In this document: piece by piece, positions 35,558-43,204 of the stretch
Position numbering within the stretch: position 1 is the first letter of the stretch
Layout: every line of letters begins with the position of its first letter
Assembly (NCBI RefSeq): GCF_050750585.1
Contig: NZ_JBOJLM010000012.1
Location: 1-64,000 of the forward strand
Direction of reading: 5' to 3'
Length of the DNA: 64,000 bases
Source of the DNA: Salinimicrobium sp050750585
Lineage (GTDB): Bacteria > Bacteroidota > Bacteroidia > Flavobacteriales > Flavobacteriaceae
Position numbers and translations under genes: made by a program
The notes under the pieces: generated by a model
What the model was told of the DNA's origin: nothing
Databases searched by the model: none
What the model saw: only the letters and a program-made list of their open reading frames with translations

Positions 35558-35631
35558 AGCCGATGGAGGGACTCGAACCCACGACCTGCTGATTACAAAT
35601 CAGCTGCTCTAGCCAGCTGAGCTACATCGGC
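35558..35631 (-). tRNA. tRNA-Thr(TGT), second copy
   Basis: Identical over its full length to the copy at 15037-15110. It is the first tRNA of the cluster that leads into tuf. Confidence 0.97.
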
Positions 35632-35649
35632 AAAACTTTTTCTTTTTCA

Positions 35650-35678
35650 CAAAAAAAGTCCGCTATTTCTAACGGACT
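35650..35678 (-). terminator. Terminator after hpf, overlapping the tRNA/tuf start site
   Basis: Minus strand: arms AGTCCGTTA and TAGCGGACT (one G-T pair), a GAAA tetraloop and then seven T. It is a textbook intrinsic terminator for the hpf transcript. It begins two bases after the -7 box of the next promoter, so new transcripts start inside its 5' arm and cannot form it fully. Confidence 0.8.
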
Positions 35679-35679
35679 G

Positions 35680-35710
35680 CAAATGTATAAATTAATATTT
35701 GTTCTCAAAA
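35680..35710 (-). promoter_or_regulatory. Promoter of the tRNA-tuf operon
   Basis: Minus strand TTTTG, 18 bp, then TACATTTG: a full match to the Bacteroidota promoter consensus. It lies just past the hpf stop and about 50 bp before the first tRNA. Confidence 0.8.
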
Positions 35711-35728
35711 CATTTGATGAAAAATATT

Positions 35729-36034
35729 TTAAGCCACCTGCACATTAAATTTGCGCTTACGCTTTTGAAGCTGCCTCTCAAGTGAACTAACACATTCATC
35801 TACACCTACTTCAAATCTCCTGCCCCTTTTTTTACAAATTATTTCATCACCCGGAATACTTAGTAAAATTTCTGAAATTTTATTTTCCTTATCACTCGCT
35901 TTCTCCACTTTGAGGTACACATCGGCATAAATTACATTGTCGAAATGATTTTCAAGTTTGTCAAGCTTTTGCTGAATAAGGTTAACCAGTTTTTGATCGG
36001 CGTGGAAGTTCACGGATTGCACATTGACTTTCAT
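35729..36034 (-). CDS. hpf: Ribosome hibernation promoting factor (HPF/RaiA)
   Basis: Binds the 30S decoding region in stationary phase to store inactive ribosomes. The 101-residue short form shows the family fold: KVNVQSVNFHADQKLVNLIQQKLDKLENHF at the N-terminus (residues 2-31), a basic stretch CKKRGRRFEV and a C-terminal basic helix (LERQLQKRKRKFN). It has no long C-terminal dimerisation domain, so dimer formation would need another factor. It lies 29 bp after xerC and probably belongs to an rpsU-xerC-hpf unit. Confidence 0.95.
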   Translation of the reverse strand: MKVNVQSVNFHADQKLVNLIQQKLDKLENHFDNVIYADVYLKVEKASDKENKISEILLSIPGDEIICKKRGRRFEVGVDECVSSLERQLQKRKRKFNVQVA

Positions 36035-36063
36035 AAAAATTGAAGTTTTTAATTAGACAAATT

Positions 36064-36969
36064 CTATAACCCCTTCTTGTTGTTCCTTGGATGCGCATTG
36101 CGGTAGACCTTATTAAGCTCGGCCATGCTGTTGTGAGTGTACACCTGGGTAGCAGCAAGGCTGGAATGCCCCAAAAGTTCTTTAACAGCATTTAAATGAG
36201 CACCCTGGTTCAATAAGTGAGTGGCAAAGGAGTGTCGCAGGATATGCGGACTCTTCTTTAGCTTACTCGAGATACCTCTAAAGTAATTATTTATTGTACG
36301 GTAAACAAGCGAATCATAGGTTTTAACGCCTGCTGCTGTCAAAAATAAAAAGTCTTCTGAAACAGTATTTTTGACACCTTTTCTCTCATTGAAATAAACC
36401 TTTAAGGTACTCACAACACCAGGTAAAAGCGGCACAAACCTTTCTTTATTCCCCTTACCTTTTACCTTTAGCAGGCCCGTTGTCATATCTAGATCCTGCA
36501 ACCTGATATTTATGAGCTCACTTCGTCTTATCCCGGTTGAATAGAAAAGTTCAACCATCAGTTTATTTCGAACTTCTTCAAAACCTTCAGCCTGCACCTG
36601 CCCCAGGGCCTTCTCCATTTCTCCTTCCGAAAATGGCACCTGTAGGTTGCGTGAAGTTTTTAAAGCCCGGTGTTTTGCTAAAGGAGAAATTTCCAGTTGC
36701 TTTGACTTCTGAAGAAAACGGTAAAAAGCTTTTAAAGAAGATACCTTACGATTAATACTATTATTGGACATGCCTTGCTCAACCAGCTGCACAATCCAGC
36801 TACGCACCTGGGAGTAATTCACCTGCTTGAGATCCTCCTGCCCGTAAGTTTCAGCGATAAAACCGGCAAAAGAAAGAAGATCGGCCCGGTATGCCGTGAC
36901 CGTGTGAACCGAATTCTTTTTTTCCAGTTCCAGGTAATCAAAAAATGAAGTGTAAATATTTTGAGGCAT
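36064..36969 (-). CDS. XerC/D-type tyrosine recombinase
   Basis: Site-specific recombinase that resolves chromosome dimers or acts at similar sites. The 301-residue protein has the SAM-like N-terminal domain (HTVTAYRADLLSFAGF) and the catalytic residues: Arg in STGIRRSELINIRL, Lys in KGKGNKERFVPL, His-x-x-Arg in PHILRHSFATHLL, His in LLGHSSLAATQ and Tyr in VYTHNS. I chose the ATG at 36969, where the protein starts MPQNIYTSFFDYLE. Position between rpsU and hpf in an informational cluster and lack of phage genes favour a housekeeping XerC. The coding sequence contains inverted GTCAAAAATA/TATTTTTGAC words. Confidence 0.94.
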   Translation of the reverse strand: MPQNIYTSFFDYLELEKKNSVHTVTAYRADLLSFAGFIAETYGQEDLKQVNYSQVRSWIVQLVEQGMSNNSINRKVSSLKAFYRFLQKSKQLEISPLAKHRALKTSRNLQVPFSEGEMEKALGQVQAEGFEEVRNKLMVELFYSTGIRRSELINIRLQDLDMTTGLLKVKGKGNKERFVPLLPGVVSTLKVYFNERKGVKNTVSEDFLFLTAAGVKTYDSLVYRTINNYFRGISSKLKKSPHILRHSFATHLLNQGAHLNAVKELLGHSSLAATQVYTHNSMAELNKVYRNAHPRNNKKGL

Positions 36970-37057
36970 AAAAAAACTGTTGACAAACAAAGTTATAAAA
37001 CTTTATCTATCAACAGTTAATATTATATACCTAAGAACTCAGACTTAGGAATTGATA

Positions 37058-37252
37058 CTAGATCTCTTCCTGATCTCTTAGATGCTGAATGTAAGCAGCT
37101 TTTTGGACTTGAGCCCTACGTTCTACCGACGGTTTTGTAAATGCCTGACGATCTCTCAACTGACGCATTGTTCCTGTGCGATCAAATTTACGCTTGAAAC
37201 GCTTCAGCGCTCTATCAATATTCTCTCCGTCTTTAACTGGTATAATTAACAT
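37058..37252 (-). CDS. rpsU: 30S ribosomal protein S21 (bS21)
   Basis: Small-subunit protein near the mRNA exit. The 64-residue product starts MLIIPVKDGENIDRALKRFK and is strongly basic, with the Bacteroidota-type length. In Bacteroidota, bS21 with bS6 and bS18 holds the anti-Shine-Dalgarno tail of 16S rRNA in an inaccessible state. The gene has a clear promoter and, unlike its neighbours, a strong Shine-Dalgarno sequence. This fits autoregulation by bS21 occupancy. Confidence 0.97.
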   Translation of the reverse strand: MLIIPVKDGENIDRALKRFKRKFDRTGTMRQLRDRQAFTKPSVERRAQVQKAAYIQHLRDQEEI

Positions 37253-37254
37253 AG

Positions 37255-37266
37255 TGTCACCTCCTT
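37255..37266 (-). promoter_or_regulatory. Strong Shine-Dalgarno sequence of rpsU
   Basis: Minus strand reads AAAGGAGGTGAC a few bases before the rpsU ATG, complementary to the 16S rRNA 3' tail over at least eight bases. I see no comparable site before the other genes checked in this window (tuf, rplK, hpf, prfC). Confidence 0.85.
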
Positions 37267-37290
37267 TCTTTAAAAATTATTTTCGAGCTG

Positions 37291-37320
37291 CAAAGATAAT
37301 CGTTAATTGCAAACTCGCAA
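37291..37320 (-). promoter_or_regulatory. Promoter of rpsU
   Basis: Minus strand: TTG, 19 bp, TATCTTTG. Full match to the Bacteroidota consensus, about 38 bp upstream of the ATG. Confidence 0.75.
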
Positions 37321-37427
37321 TTTTAATTTGTTTTATTTCATAAAAAAAATCCAAGCACCAAATTCCAATTTGAGGTTTAAAGAATCAGTTCCAGGCGGGC
37401 AGTAGGATCAGATGTAAGATAACCTGG

Positions 37428-37492
37428 AGCTTCAACTGGAAAACTTCCAACCCTCAACTCGTAACTCGTAACCCTCAACTCGTAATGAACTT
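37428..37492. repeat. Heptad array left of the IS element
   Basis: Words AACTTCC, AACCCTC, AACTCGT, AACTCGT, AACCCTC, AACTCGT, AATGAAC run up to the left end of the IS. The same AACTCGT word resumes on the right side of the IS, so the element interrupts one array. Confidence 0.7.
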
Positions 37493-37521
37493 CCCTGATT
37501 AGTGTTCACCGGTTTTAGATA

Positions 37522-38352
37522 TTAATTTTCATTATCAAAAATAGTAATTATTGGTCGGTCTTCTTTTTTAAGGCTTGACCAATAATTTATGAACTCTTCG
37601 GGATTTCTTTTCCCTAAATGGGCGTGTGATCTTTTGTTGTTATAGTTATTTACTGCCTTGTTGACCTGGTTCTTTAGTTGGCTAAAAGTTTGAGGCTTCC
37701 AATGATCCAGGTATTCCTCTTTTATCGTTCTATTGATTCTTTCTGCATATGCATTGTCCTGGGCACTTAAAGCCATACTTATTGTAGTTGTATTAAACTT
37801 TAAAAGGTCAGTATATGATTTATAAGTGTATTGGCTTCCTCTGTCTGAGTGATGGATTTTTGGAGCTTCATTGTCTTTTAAAGCCATCCTCAGAGCCTTA
37901 AGATTTGCTGTTCCTCTCATGTGATCAGAGACTTCATAACCAACTATTTTCTTAGTGTAAACATCTATAATAAAGACTGCGTAATAAAATTTATCTCCTA
38001 CTCTGTAATAAGTGATGTCGCTTTGCCACACCACCGAAGGTGCATTGATCTCTATGCCTTTAATTTTATTTGGGTAGTAGATCTTACCGGCAATGGTAGT
38101 GCGTCTGTAATTCTTCTTCTTTTTAAGACGATAACCTAACTGCATAAAAGTCTCTACAAAACGATCTCTTCCAATAAAATCAGGCTTTAAGGTATGATAC
38201 ATTTTCTCTACCCCACAACCAGGATGATCTCTACGAATATCATCGGCTTCAGACATTAATTTCACCAAACTATGGTCAAACAGCGTCTGTCTTCGCGCAT
38301 ATTAATGTACAGCTTGTTTGCTGATCCCGACACTTTCGTAAAGCTGGTTCAT
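37522..38352 (-). pseudogene. IS3-family transposase OrfB with in-frame stop
   Basis: DDE integrase-type transposase: the rve core is visible with Asp in WQSDITYYRV, Asp in KIHHSDRGSQY and Glu in YAERINRTIKEEYL. The natural frame begins at the ATG at 38352 (MNQLYESVGISKQAVH) and is interrupted by TAA at 38302-38304. It then continues YARRQTLFDHSLVKLMSEAD without a break to 37522. A single C-to-T change from CAA would explain the stop. Translation from a later start (TTG at 38268) would give 248 residues without the N-terminal segment. Confidence 0.82.
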
Positions 38353-38360
38353 AGAAAAAC

Positions 38361-38774
38361 TTATTTGTTTTTTATTTTCCCTGAACCAGGTGATTGTGGG
38401 GTGCTGTAGTTTTTTTTAATGTCGATATCCAGCTCTGTCTTAGCCAGTTCGATCATTTTTTCAAAATACTCTACCTGGATCTGTTTACGACCTAAAGCCG
38501 CTTCAAGTTCCTTGATCCGGGACTCCATTTCTTGCACCTTTTTTTCGCTACTGTCTTTCATTTCTACGACTCTAAAACCCTTCTCGTTAAAGGTAGAAAA
38601 TTTATATATCCAGTTGTAAATTGAGTTGTTACTTACACCATGTAGCTTCTCAAGCTGGGGAACACTGTACTCTCCACTTTCAAAGTCTGCTACAATTTGC
38701 TTTTTAAACTCTAAGGAATAATGTCTGTGCTTCTTTATCGAGCGAATATTTGCTTTGTTGATTTTAGTGGTCAA
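38361..38774 (-). CDS. IS3-family transposase OrfA
   Basis: A 137-residue DNA-binding protein. A helix-turn-helix of the HTH_Tnp_1 type (YSLEFKKQIVADFESGEY; HGVSNNSIYNWIYKF) is followed by a leucine-zipper-like coiled coil (VQEMESRIKELEAALGRKQ). The start is TTG, lying within the terminal inverted repeat. It ends 8 bp before the orfB ATG. Confidence 0.85.
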   Translation of the reverse strand: MTTKINKANIRSIKKHRHYSLEFKKQIVADFESGEYSVPQLEKLHGVSNNSIYNWIYKFSTFNEKGFRVVEMKDSSEKKVQEMESRIKELEAALGRKQIQVEYFEKMIELAKTELDIDIKKNYSTPQSPGSGKIKNK

Positions 38775-38786
38775 CCTATATCAGGG

Positions 38787-38858
38787 ACGTACATAACTCG
38801 TAACTCACAACTCACAACTCACAACTCGAAACCTTGAACCTTAAACTTTAAACCTTGA
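38787..38858. repeat. Heptad array right of the IS element
   Basis: AACTCGT, three copies of AACTCAC, AACTCGA, AACCTTG, AACCTTA, AACTTTA, AACCTTG: a very regular AAC(T/C)NNN array. It ends at the 3' end of the acyl-CoA dehydrogenase gene. Confidence 0.75.
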
Positions 38859-38859
38859 A

Positions 38860-40029
38860 CTACTGGGCCACCGGTTTGTATTCCTTCCCGTCAATCACCA
38901 TTTTAGCGATGATCTCGCGAAGAATTTCTGAAGTCCCGCCTCCAATAGGCCCCAGGCGGCTATCCCTCAACAACCGCGCTAATGGATAATCTTCCATGTA
39001 GCCATATCCCCCCAAAAACTGAAGGCACTTGTAAATAACCTCATCGGCTATTTTTGTAGAAAGCAGCTTAGACATACTGGCTTCTTTCACCACATAAACC
39101 CCGCGATGCATCCTTTCGGCAATAGAATAATTAAATTCTTTTGCCATCTCCACCTCGCTTGCCATATCGGCATAACTGTGACGCAGAGCCTGGAACTTAT
39201 CAATGGTTCTTCCAAAAGCTTCCCTCTCTTTCATATACTTCAAAGTATAATCTAAGGCAAACTCTGCACGGGCATGGGCGTTGATTCCCATAATTAGCCT
39301 TTCAAAAGCAAAGTGCTGCATGATGTAAGGAAAGCCTTTCCCCTCCTCCCCCATAAGGTTTGAAGCTGGTACTTCTACATTATCAAAAGCAATCTCGGCA
39401 GTATCTGATGCCCTCCAACCCAGTTTATTGAGTTTTGTGGCCGAAATACCGGTAGTTTCACGGTCTATCACAAAAATGCTCATGCCCTTCCCTTTTAGCT
39501 CGGGAGCAGTCTTTGCAGCTACAACAAGATAATCTGAATAGACTCCATTCGTAATAAAAGTCTTGGAGCCATTAATGACATATTTATCCCCTTTTTTAAC
39601 CGCAGTAGTCCTCATTCCGGCAACATCACTCCCGCCAGAAGGCTCACTAATACAAAGACAGCCAATCTTTTCTCCACTAATACTGGGTGCCAGATATTTT
39701 TCTTTGATGCGGTGATCTCCCTCTTTGTCAAGGTGCGTCATTGCAAGATATGCATGCGCCCACATAGCCGCTGCAAATCCGCCACTATTGATCTTTTGTA
39801 ACTCTTCAAGAAAAATCACAGTATAGAAAATATCGAGATTCAATCCTCCATATTCTTCGGAATAGTTGAGGCCGAAATATCCCATTTCTCCAAATTTCTC
39901 CCAGATAAAGCGCTCAATAGTCCCTGTCTCCTCCCATTTTTCGATATGCGGAACCACCTCTTTTTGAAGGAATTCCTGAAAGCTTTTGCGGAATAATTCG
40001 TGTTCTTCTGTAAAATATCTGCTGTTCAT
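38860..40029 (-). CDS. Acyl-CoA dehydrogenase
   Basis: FAD enzyme that introduces a 2,3-double bond into acyl-CoA. The 389-residue protein shows the family signatures CLCISEPSGGSDVAGM and FQALRHSYADMASEV, with KCLQFLGGYGYMEDYPLARLLRD near the C-terminus. The catalytic base position of short/medium-chain enzymes falls in GPIGGGTSEILREIIAK, where Glu is present. Chain-length specificity cannot be told. No electron-transfer flavoprotein genes are adjacent. Confidence 0.94.
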   Translation of the reverse strand: MNSRYFTEEHELFRKSFQEFLQKEVVPHIEKWEETGTIERFIWEKFGEMGYFGLNYSEEYGGLNLDIFYTVIFLEELQKINSGGFAAAMWAHAYLAMTHLDKEGDHRIKEKYLAPSISGEKIGCLCISEPSGGSDVAGMRTTAVKKGDKYVINGSKTFITNGVYSDYLVVAAKTAPELKGKGMSIFVIDRETTGISATKLNKLGWRASDTAEIAFDNVEVPASNLMGEEGKGFPYIMQHFAFERLIMGINAHARAEFALDYTLKYMKEREAFGRTIDKFQALRHSYADMASEVEMAKEFNYSIAERMHRGVYVVKEASMSKLLSTKIADEVIYKCLQFLGGYGYMEDYPLARLLRDSRLGPIGGGTSEILREIIAKMVIDGKEYKPVAQ

Positions 40030-40086
40030 AAAGTTTATTTCTGAATGTTTTTTTAAACCTGAAAATTTTCTGGGAATGCGAAAAAC

Positions 40087-40965
40087 TTAGTTTTTCTGGT
40101 CCATGCTCAAATATAGGGCAATTCTGCCTAATTTTTCCAGAGGAAAATTCGGAATCTGCCCAAGATCTTCCAGGCTCTTTATTTCTCCTGCCTCTTCCCG
40201 AAACTTCACAATGGCACGGGCCTGTTCGTAATTCAAATATGGGATGCTGGTGAGCTGCATAAGGTTTACCTTATTAATATCCAGCTGTTCTCCAGGCCAT
40301 TGCTGCACCTCAAAGTGCAGCAGCAGCCTTTCCACAACTTCTGGAGAGAGGCCGTAGACATCATTAAGCTGCACCTCACCTCTAAAGCCGCCAAGTGATT
40401 TACGGTATTTCACAATCCTGGCAGAAAGTTTTTCCCCTATCCCATTAACCCGTTGCAGGTCTTCGGCCGTAGCGGTATTAATATCAGTTTTTGAAAGAGG
40501 TGTCAAAAATGCCTTTTTTGGCACCCTGTTTTCTTCGGAAGTATTTCTGCGGAAATTAGGAAACTGAAAAGAAGGCGCCAATATCTTCAGCAAAGAATCT
40601 GAAACTCCCGTGACCTCCTGAAATTCTTCAGCAGAATTGATCCATAGATCACGTTCCCTGAATTCATGAAGCCGGTCTATTTCAGCTACTGAAAGCCCCA
40701 GCAAGTAACCTTTATAATCTGAAATAAAGTTGGGATTAAAAGGCGCGACTGCCGCCTCTCCTCTTTCAGCAGCAACCTGCTTCAATGAATCAACCGTACG
40801 TTGCATTTCAGTGACAATTTTTTCTTCTTCAGGATCTGGAAGGTCTTCCGAAGAAAAAAGAATGAAAAAGTAGATCCCCTGCAGGGCAATGATGATAGCT
40901 ACCAAAACAAAAATCCCATTCTGTTGACTTCTGGTGAAAACAAAATGGGATTTCCAGTTTTTCAT
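40087..40965 (-). CDS. ComEA-like helix-hairpin-helix protein
   Basis: A 292-residue protein with one N-terminal membrane segment (GIFVLVAIIIALQGIYFFILF) and three HhH-type segments: YLLGLSVAEIDRLHEFRER, DINTATAEDLQRVNGIGEKLS (with GIGEKLSARIVKYRK) and DINKVNLMQLTSIPYLNYEQ. ComEA proteins bind DNA during uptake. Here the domain is anchored and repeated, so a role in DNA binding at the envelope is likely but unproven. The coding sequence includes an AAAAATG-type palindrome encoding KKAFLTPL. It is 16 bp from the AGCS gene upstream. Confidence 0.85.
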   Translation of the reverse strand: MKNWKSHFVFTRSQQNGIFVLVAIIIALQGIYFFILFSSEDLPDPEEEKIVTEMQRTVDSLKQVAAERGEAAVAPFNPNFISDYKGYLLGLSVAEIDRLHEFRERDLWINSAEEFQEVTGVSDSLLKILAPSFQFPNFRRNTSEENRVPKKAFLTPLSKTDINTATAEDLQRVNGIGEKLSARIVKYRKSLGGFRGEVQLNDVYGLSPEVVERLLLHFEVQQWPGEQLDINKVNLMQLTSIPYLNYEQARAIVKFREEAGEIKSLEDLGQIPNFPLEKLGRIALYLSMDQKN

Positions 40966-40980
40966 TATGTAAATTTGGCC

Positions 40981-43068
40981 TTAAGAGGCTTTTTTCACCC
41001 GCTCTTTTTCAGGCTTATGAAAAAGCTCGCCGGCTTTCAATTTTCTTGAGTATTCTCTAAGATCTTTTCTCACCTCACCAGACATGATGTAAAGCCCGAT
41101 GATGTTAGGGAAAGACATGGCAAGGATCATCATATCTGAAAAGTCAAGAACAGCACCAAGACTCACCGATGCTCCCACTACTACAAACACAAGAAAGAGT
41201 GCTTTATAGAGCAATTCCATATTCTTGCTTTTTCCGAAGAGAAAAGTCCAGGCTCTCATTCCGTAGTAAGACCAGGAGATCATTGTTGAGAAAGCGAACA
41301 GGAATACTGCGGCGGCAAGGACGTAAGGGAACCACGAGATCACACTACCAAAAGCGGTAGACGTTAATTCTACTCCTCCTACTCCTTCAACCTCGTGCAT
41401 ACCTGTAAAAATAAGCACAAGTGCTGTAAGGGTACACACTACAACTGTATCGATAAAAGGCTCAAGAAGCGCCACAAAACCTTCAGAAGGCGGATTGTTT
41501 GTCTTGGCGGCAGAATGCGCAATTGCGGCAGATCCTACCCCGGCTTCGTTAGAAAAAGCCGCTCTTTGGAAACCAACAATCAATACACCAATCACCCCAC
41601 CTTTTAAGGCACTTGGGCTAAAGGCTCCATCCCAGATCGCAGCAAACGCCGGACCTATATTTTCAATATTTACACCAATTACAACCAAAGCTCCTACAAT
41701 GTAGACCGCTGCCATAATTGGAACAATTTTCCCTGTTACTTTGGCAATACTGCTTATTCCACCTATAATCACAATTCCCACAAGAATTGCAACTACTACC
41801 CCGAAGATAAAGCCGTTACCAACAAGCGCAGGAAACTCACCCGCAAGAATTACAAACGATTGGTTGGCCTGGAACATGTTTCCACCTCCAAAGGAGGCTC
41901 CAATAGCAAGTATAGCAAAGAAAACCGCCAGGAATTTACCCAATCCGGCCATATTCCTCTTTTCAAGACCATACCTAAGATAATTCATAGGACCTCCAAA
42001 AACGCGCCCTTCAGAATTTATAAAGCGGTATTTTACCCCCAGAGTACACTCCACGAATTTGGATGACATACCCAGAAGACCAGCAAGGATCATCCAGAGA
42101 GTAGCTCCGGCTCCACCAAGGGAAATAGCAACAGCCACCCCGGCAATATTACCCAATCCTACCGTACCCGACACTGCAGTGGCGAGTGCCTGGAAGTGTG
42201 TTACCTGCCCGGGTGCATTTGGATCGTCATATTTCCCTTTAGCAAGATCAAGAGCATGTTTAAATCCTCTAATATTTATAAAGCCCATTCTTAATGTAAA
42301 AAACAATGCTCCTAAAACGAGCCATATTACAATGAATGGGATATCTTTTTTCTGTAAATCTCCATTAGGATGAAGTAATGGTACAGGCTGATCATATCTT
42401 ATCGCAGCAAGATAATGTGCCCCCTGCTCAATAACATCTTCAACATTCTCTGAATTATAGATCATTCCTCCCTCCTTCACTAAATATTCGAGGTTACCTG
42501 TAGCATTTGCATAGGCAATACTTTCTTCTTCGCCATCCTGCAGCACAACAGCAATAGGCTCGCCTTCTTCAACACGCTCTCCTTCGGCTTTAAGCCATTC
42601 TTTCAGGAGAAATCGGCCATCGGCACGGGCTTCCCAATTTGGCGCTGCCACTCTTTTAATGTCGGCATAGACCACAGGATCGTAAATTCCTATAGCTGAG
42701 AAAGGATCCCAGAATAGCACGCTACCCATGCTTGCCACAATGGGAGCAAAGGTACCATTGAAATGTTCTGTAATGGCTTTCGCCCGTACTTTAATTGTTT
42801 TGGTAACACTGTTGTTGTTGGCATCGGTAACGGTCACAGTATAATCTACACCTTCAATAAGACCGCCTGCCCTCAAGGCATCTAAAGGCGTGTCCTGTTT
42901 GGACCATTTGTACTGATAAGGAGGCGTTCCCCCCTGCACCTGTAGTTCAGCAAAGCCGTCATTGATCAACTTTGACGGGTTTTCAACCTGGACATCAACA
43001 TCGAGGTTTTGAGCATAAGTAGTTAAAAAGAATAAAGAGAATAATAATGAAAGTATCGACTTTCTCAT
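40981..43068 (-). CDS. AGCS alanine/glycine:cation symporter with secreted N-terminal domains
   Basis: The C-terminal 450 residues are a typical sodium:alanine/glycine symporter: GQVTHFQALATAVSGTVGLGN is the family signature, with about ten membrane segments. The N-terminal 240 residues are unusual. A signal peptide (SILSLLFSLFFLTTYAQ) is followed by an SprB-like beta repeat (QGGTPPYQYKWSK; DYTVTVTDANNN) and a region resembling a biotinyl/lipoyl barrel (FLLKEWLKAEGERVEEGEPI) without an obvious modified lysine. AGCS proteins are normally about 450-550 residues, so this is a 695-residue fusion. The extra part should lie in the periplasm. Substrate is inferred from family only. Confidence 0.9.
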   Translation of the reverse strand: MRKSILSLLFSLFFLTTYAQNLDVDVQVENPSKLINDGFAELQVQGGTPPYQYKWSKQDTPLDALRAGGLIEGVDYTVTVTDANNNSVTKTIKVRAKAITEHFNGTFAPIVASMGSVLFWDPFSAIGIYDPVVYADIKRVAAPNWEARADGRFLLKEWLKAEGERVEEGEPIAVVLQDGEEESIAYANATGNLEYLVKEGGMIYNSENVEDVIEQGAHYLAAIRYDQPVPLLHPNGDLQKKDIPFIVIWLVLGALFFTLRMGFINIRGFKHALDLAKGKYDDPNAPGQVTHFQALATAVSGTVGLGNIAGVAVAISLGGAGATLWMILAGLLGMSSKFVECTLGVKYRFINSEGRVFGGPMNYLRYGLEKRNMAGLGKFLAVFFAILAIGASFGGGNMFQANQSFVILAGEFPALVGNGFIFGVVVAILVGIVIIGGISSIAKVTGKIVPIMAAVYIVGALVVIGVNIENIGPAFAAIWDGAFSPSALKGGVIGVLIVGFQRAAFSNEAGVGSAAIAHSAAKTNNPPSEGFVALLEPFIDTVVVCTLTALVLIFTGMHEVEGVGGVELTSTAFGSVISWFPYVLAAAVFLFAFSTMISWSYYGMRAWTFLFGKSKNMELLYKALFLVFVVVGASVSLGAVLDFSDMMILAMSFPNIIGLYIMSGEVRKDLREYSRKLKAGELFHKPEKERVKKAS

Positions 43069-43204
43069 AAAAGGATTTTAGAATAATACTAAATGGAATT
43101 TTCGGCGAAGCAAGATGCTAAAAATATTAACGTTTTCAAATTTTATCAAGTTAAAATGCAAAGAAAACGTTAACCTACAAGACTTAAGAGAAATTTAGGC
43201 CTCT

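Larger units (their letters stand above)
37493..38786 (-). mobile_element. IS3-family insertion sequence
   Basis: About 1.29 kb with two transposase frames (orfA, orfB) on the minus strand. The imperfect terminal inverted repeats are CCCTGATTAGTGTTCACC on the left and, on the reverse strand at the right, CCCTGATATAGGTTGACC. No target-site duplication is evident beside the ends. The element lies inside an AACTCGT heptad array. orfB has an in-frame stop, so the copy is probably inactive. Confidence 0.85.

Noticed and set aside
35558..35631. Genomic island inserted at the tRNA-Thr genes
   Set aside because: No integrase beside either copy except the housekeeping-looking XerC-like gene, and no flanking duplicate of the tRNA 3' end.
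38268..38361. Programmed frameshift joining orfA and orfB of the IS
   Set aside because: orfB has its own ATG at 38352, and the frame break is caused by the TAA at 38302 rather than by the orfA/orfB overlap.
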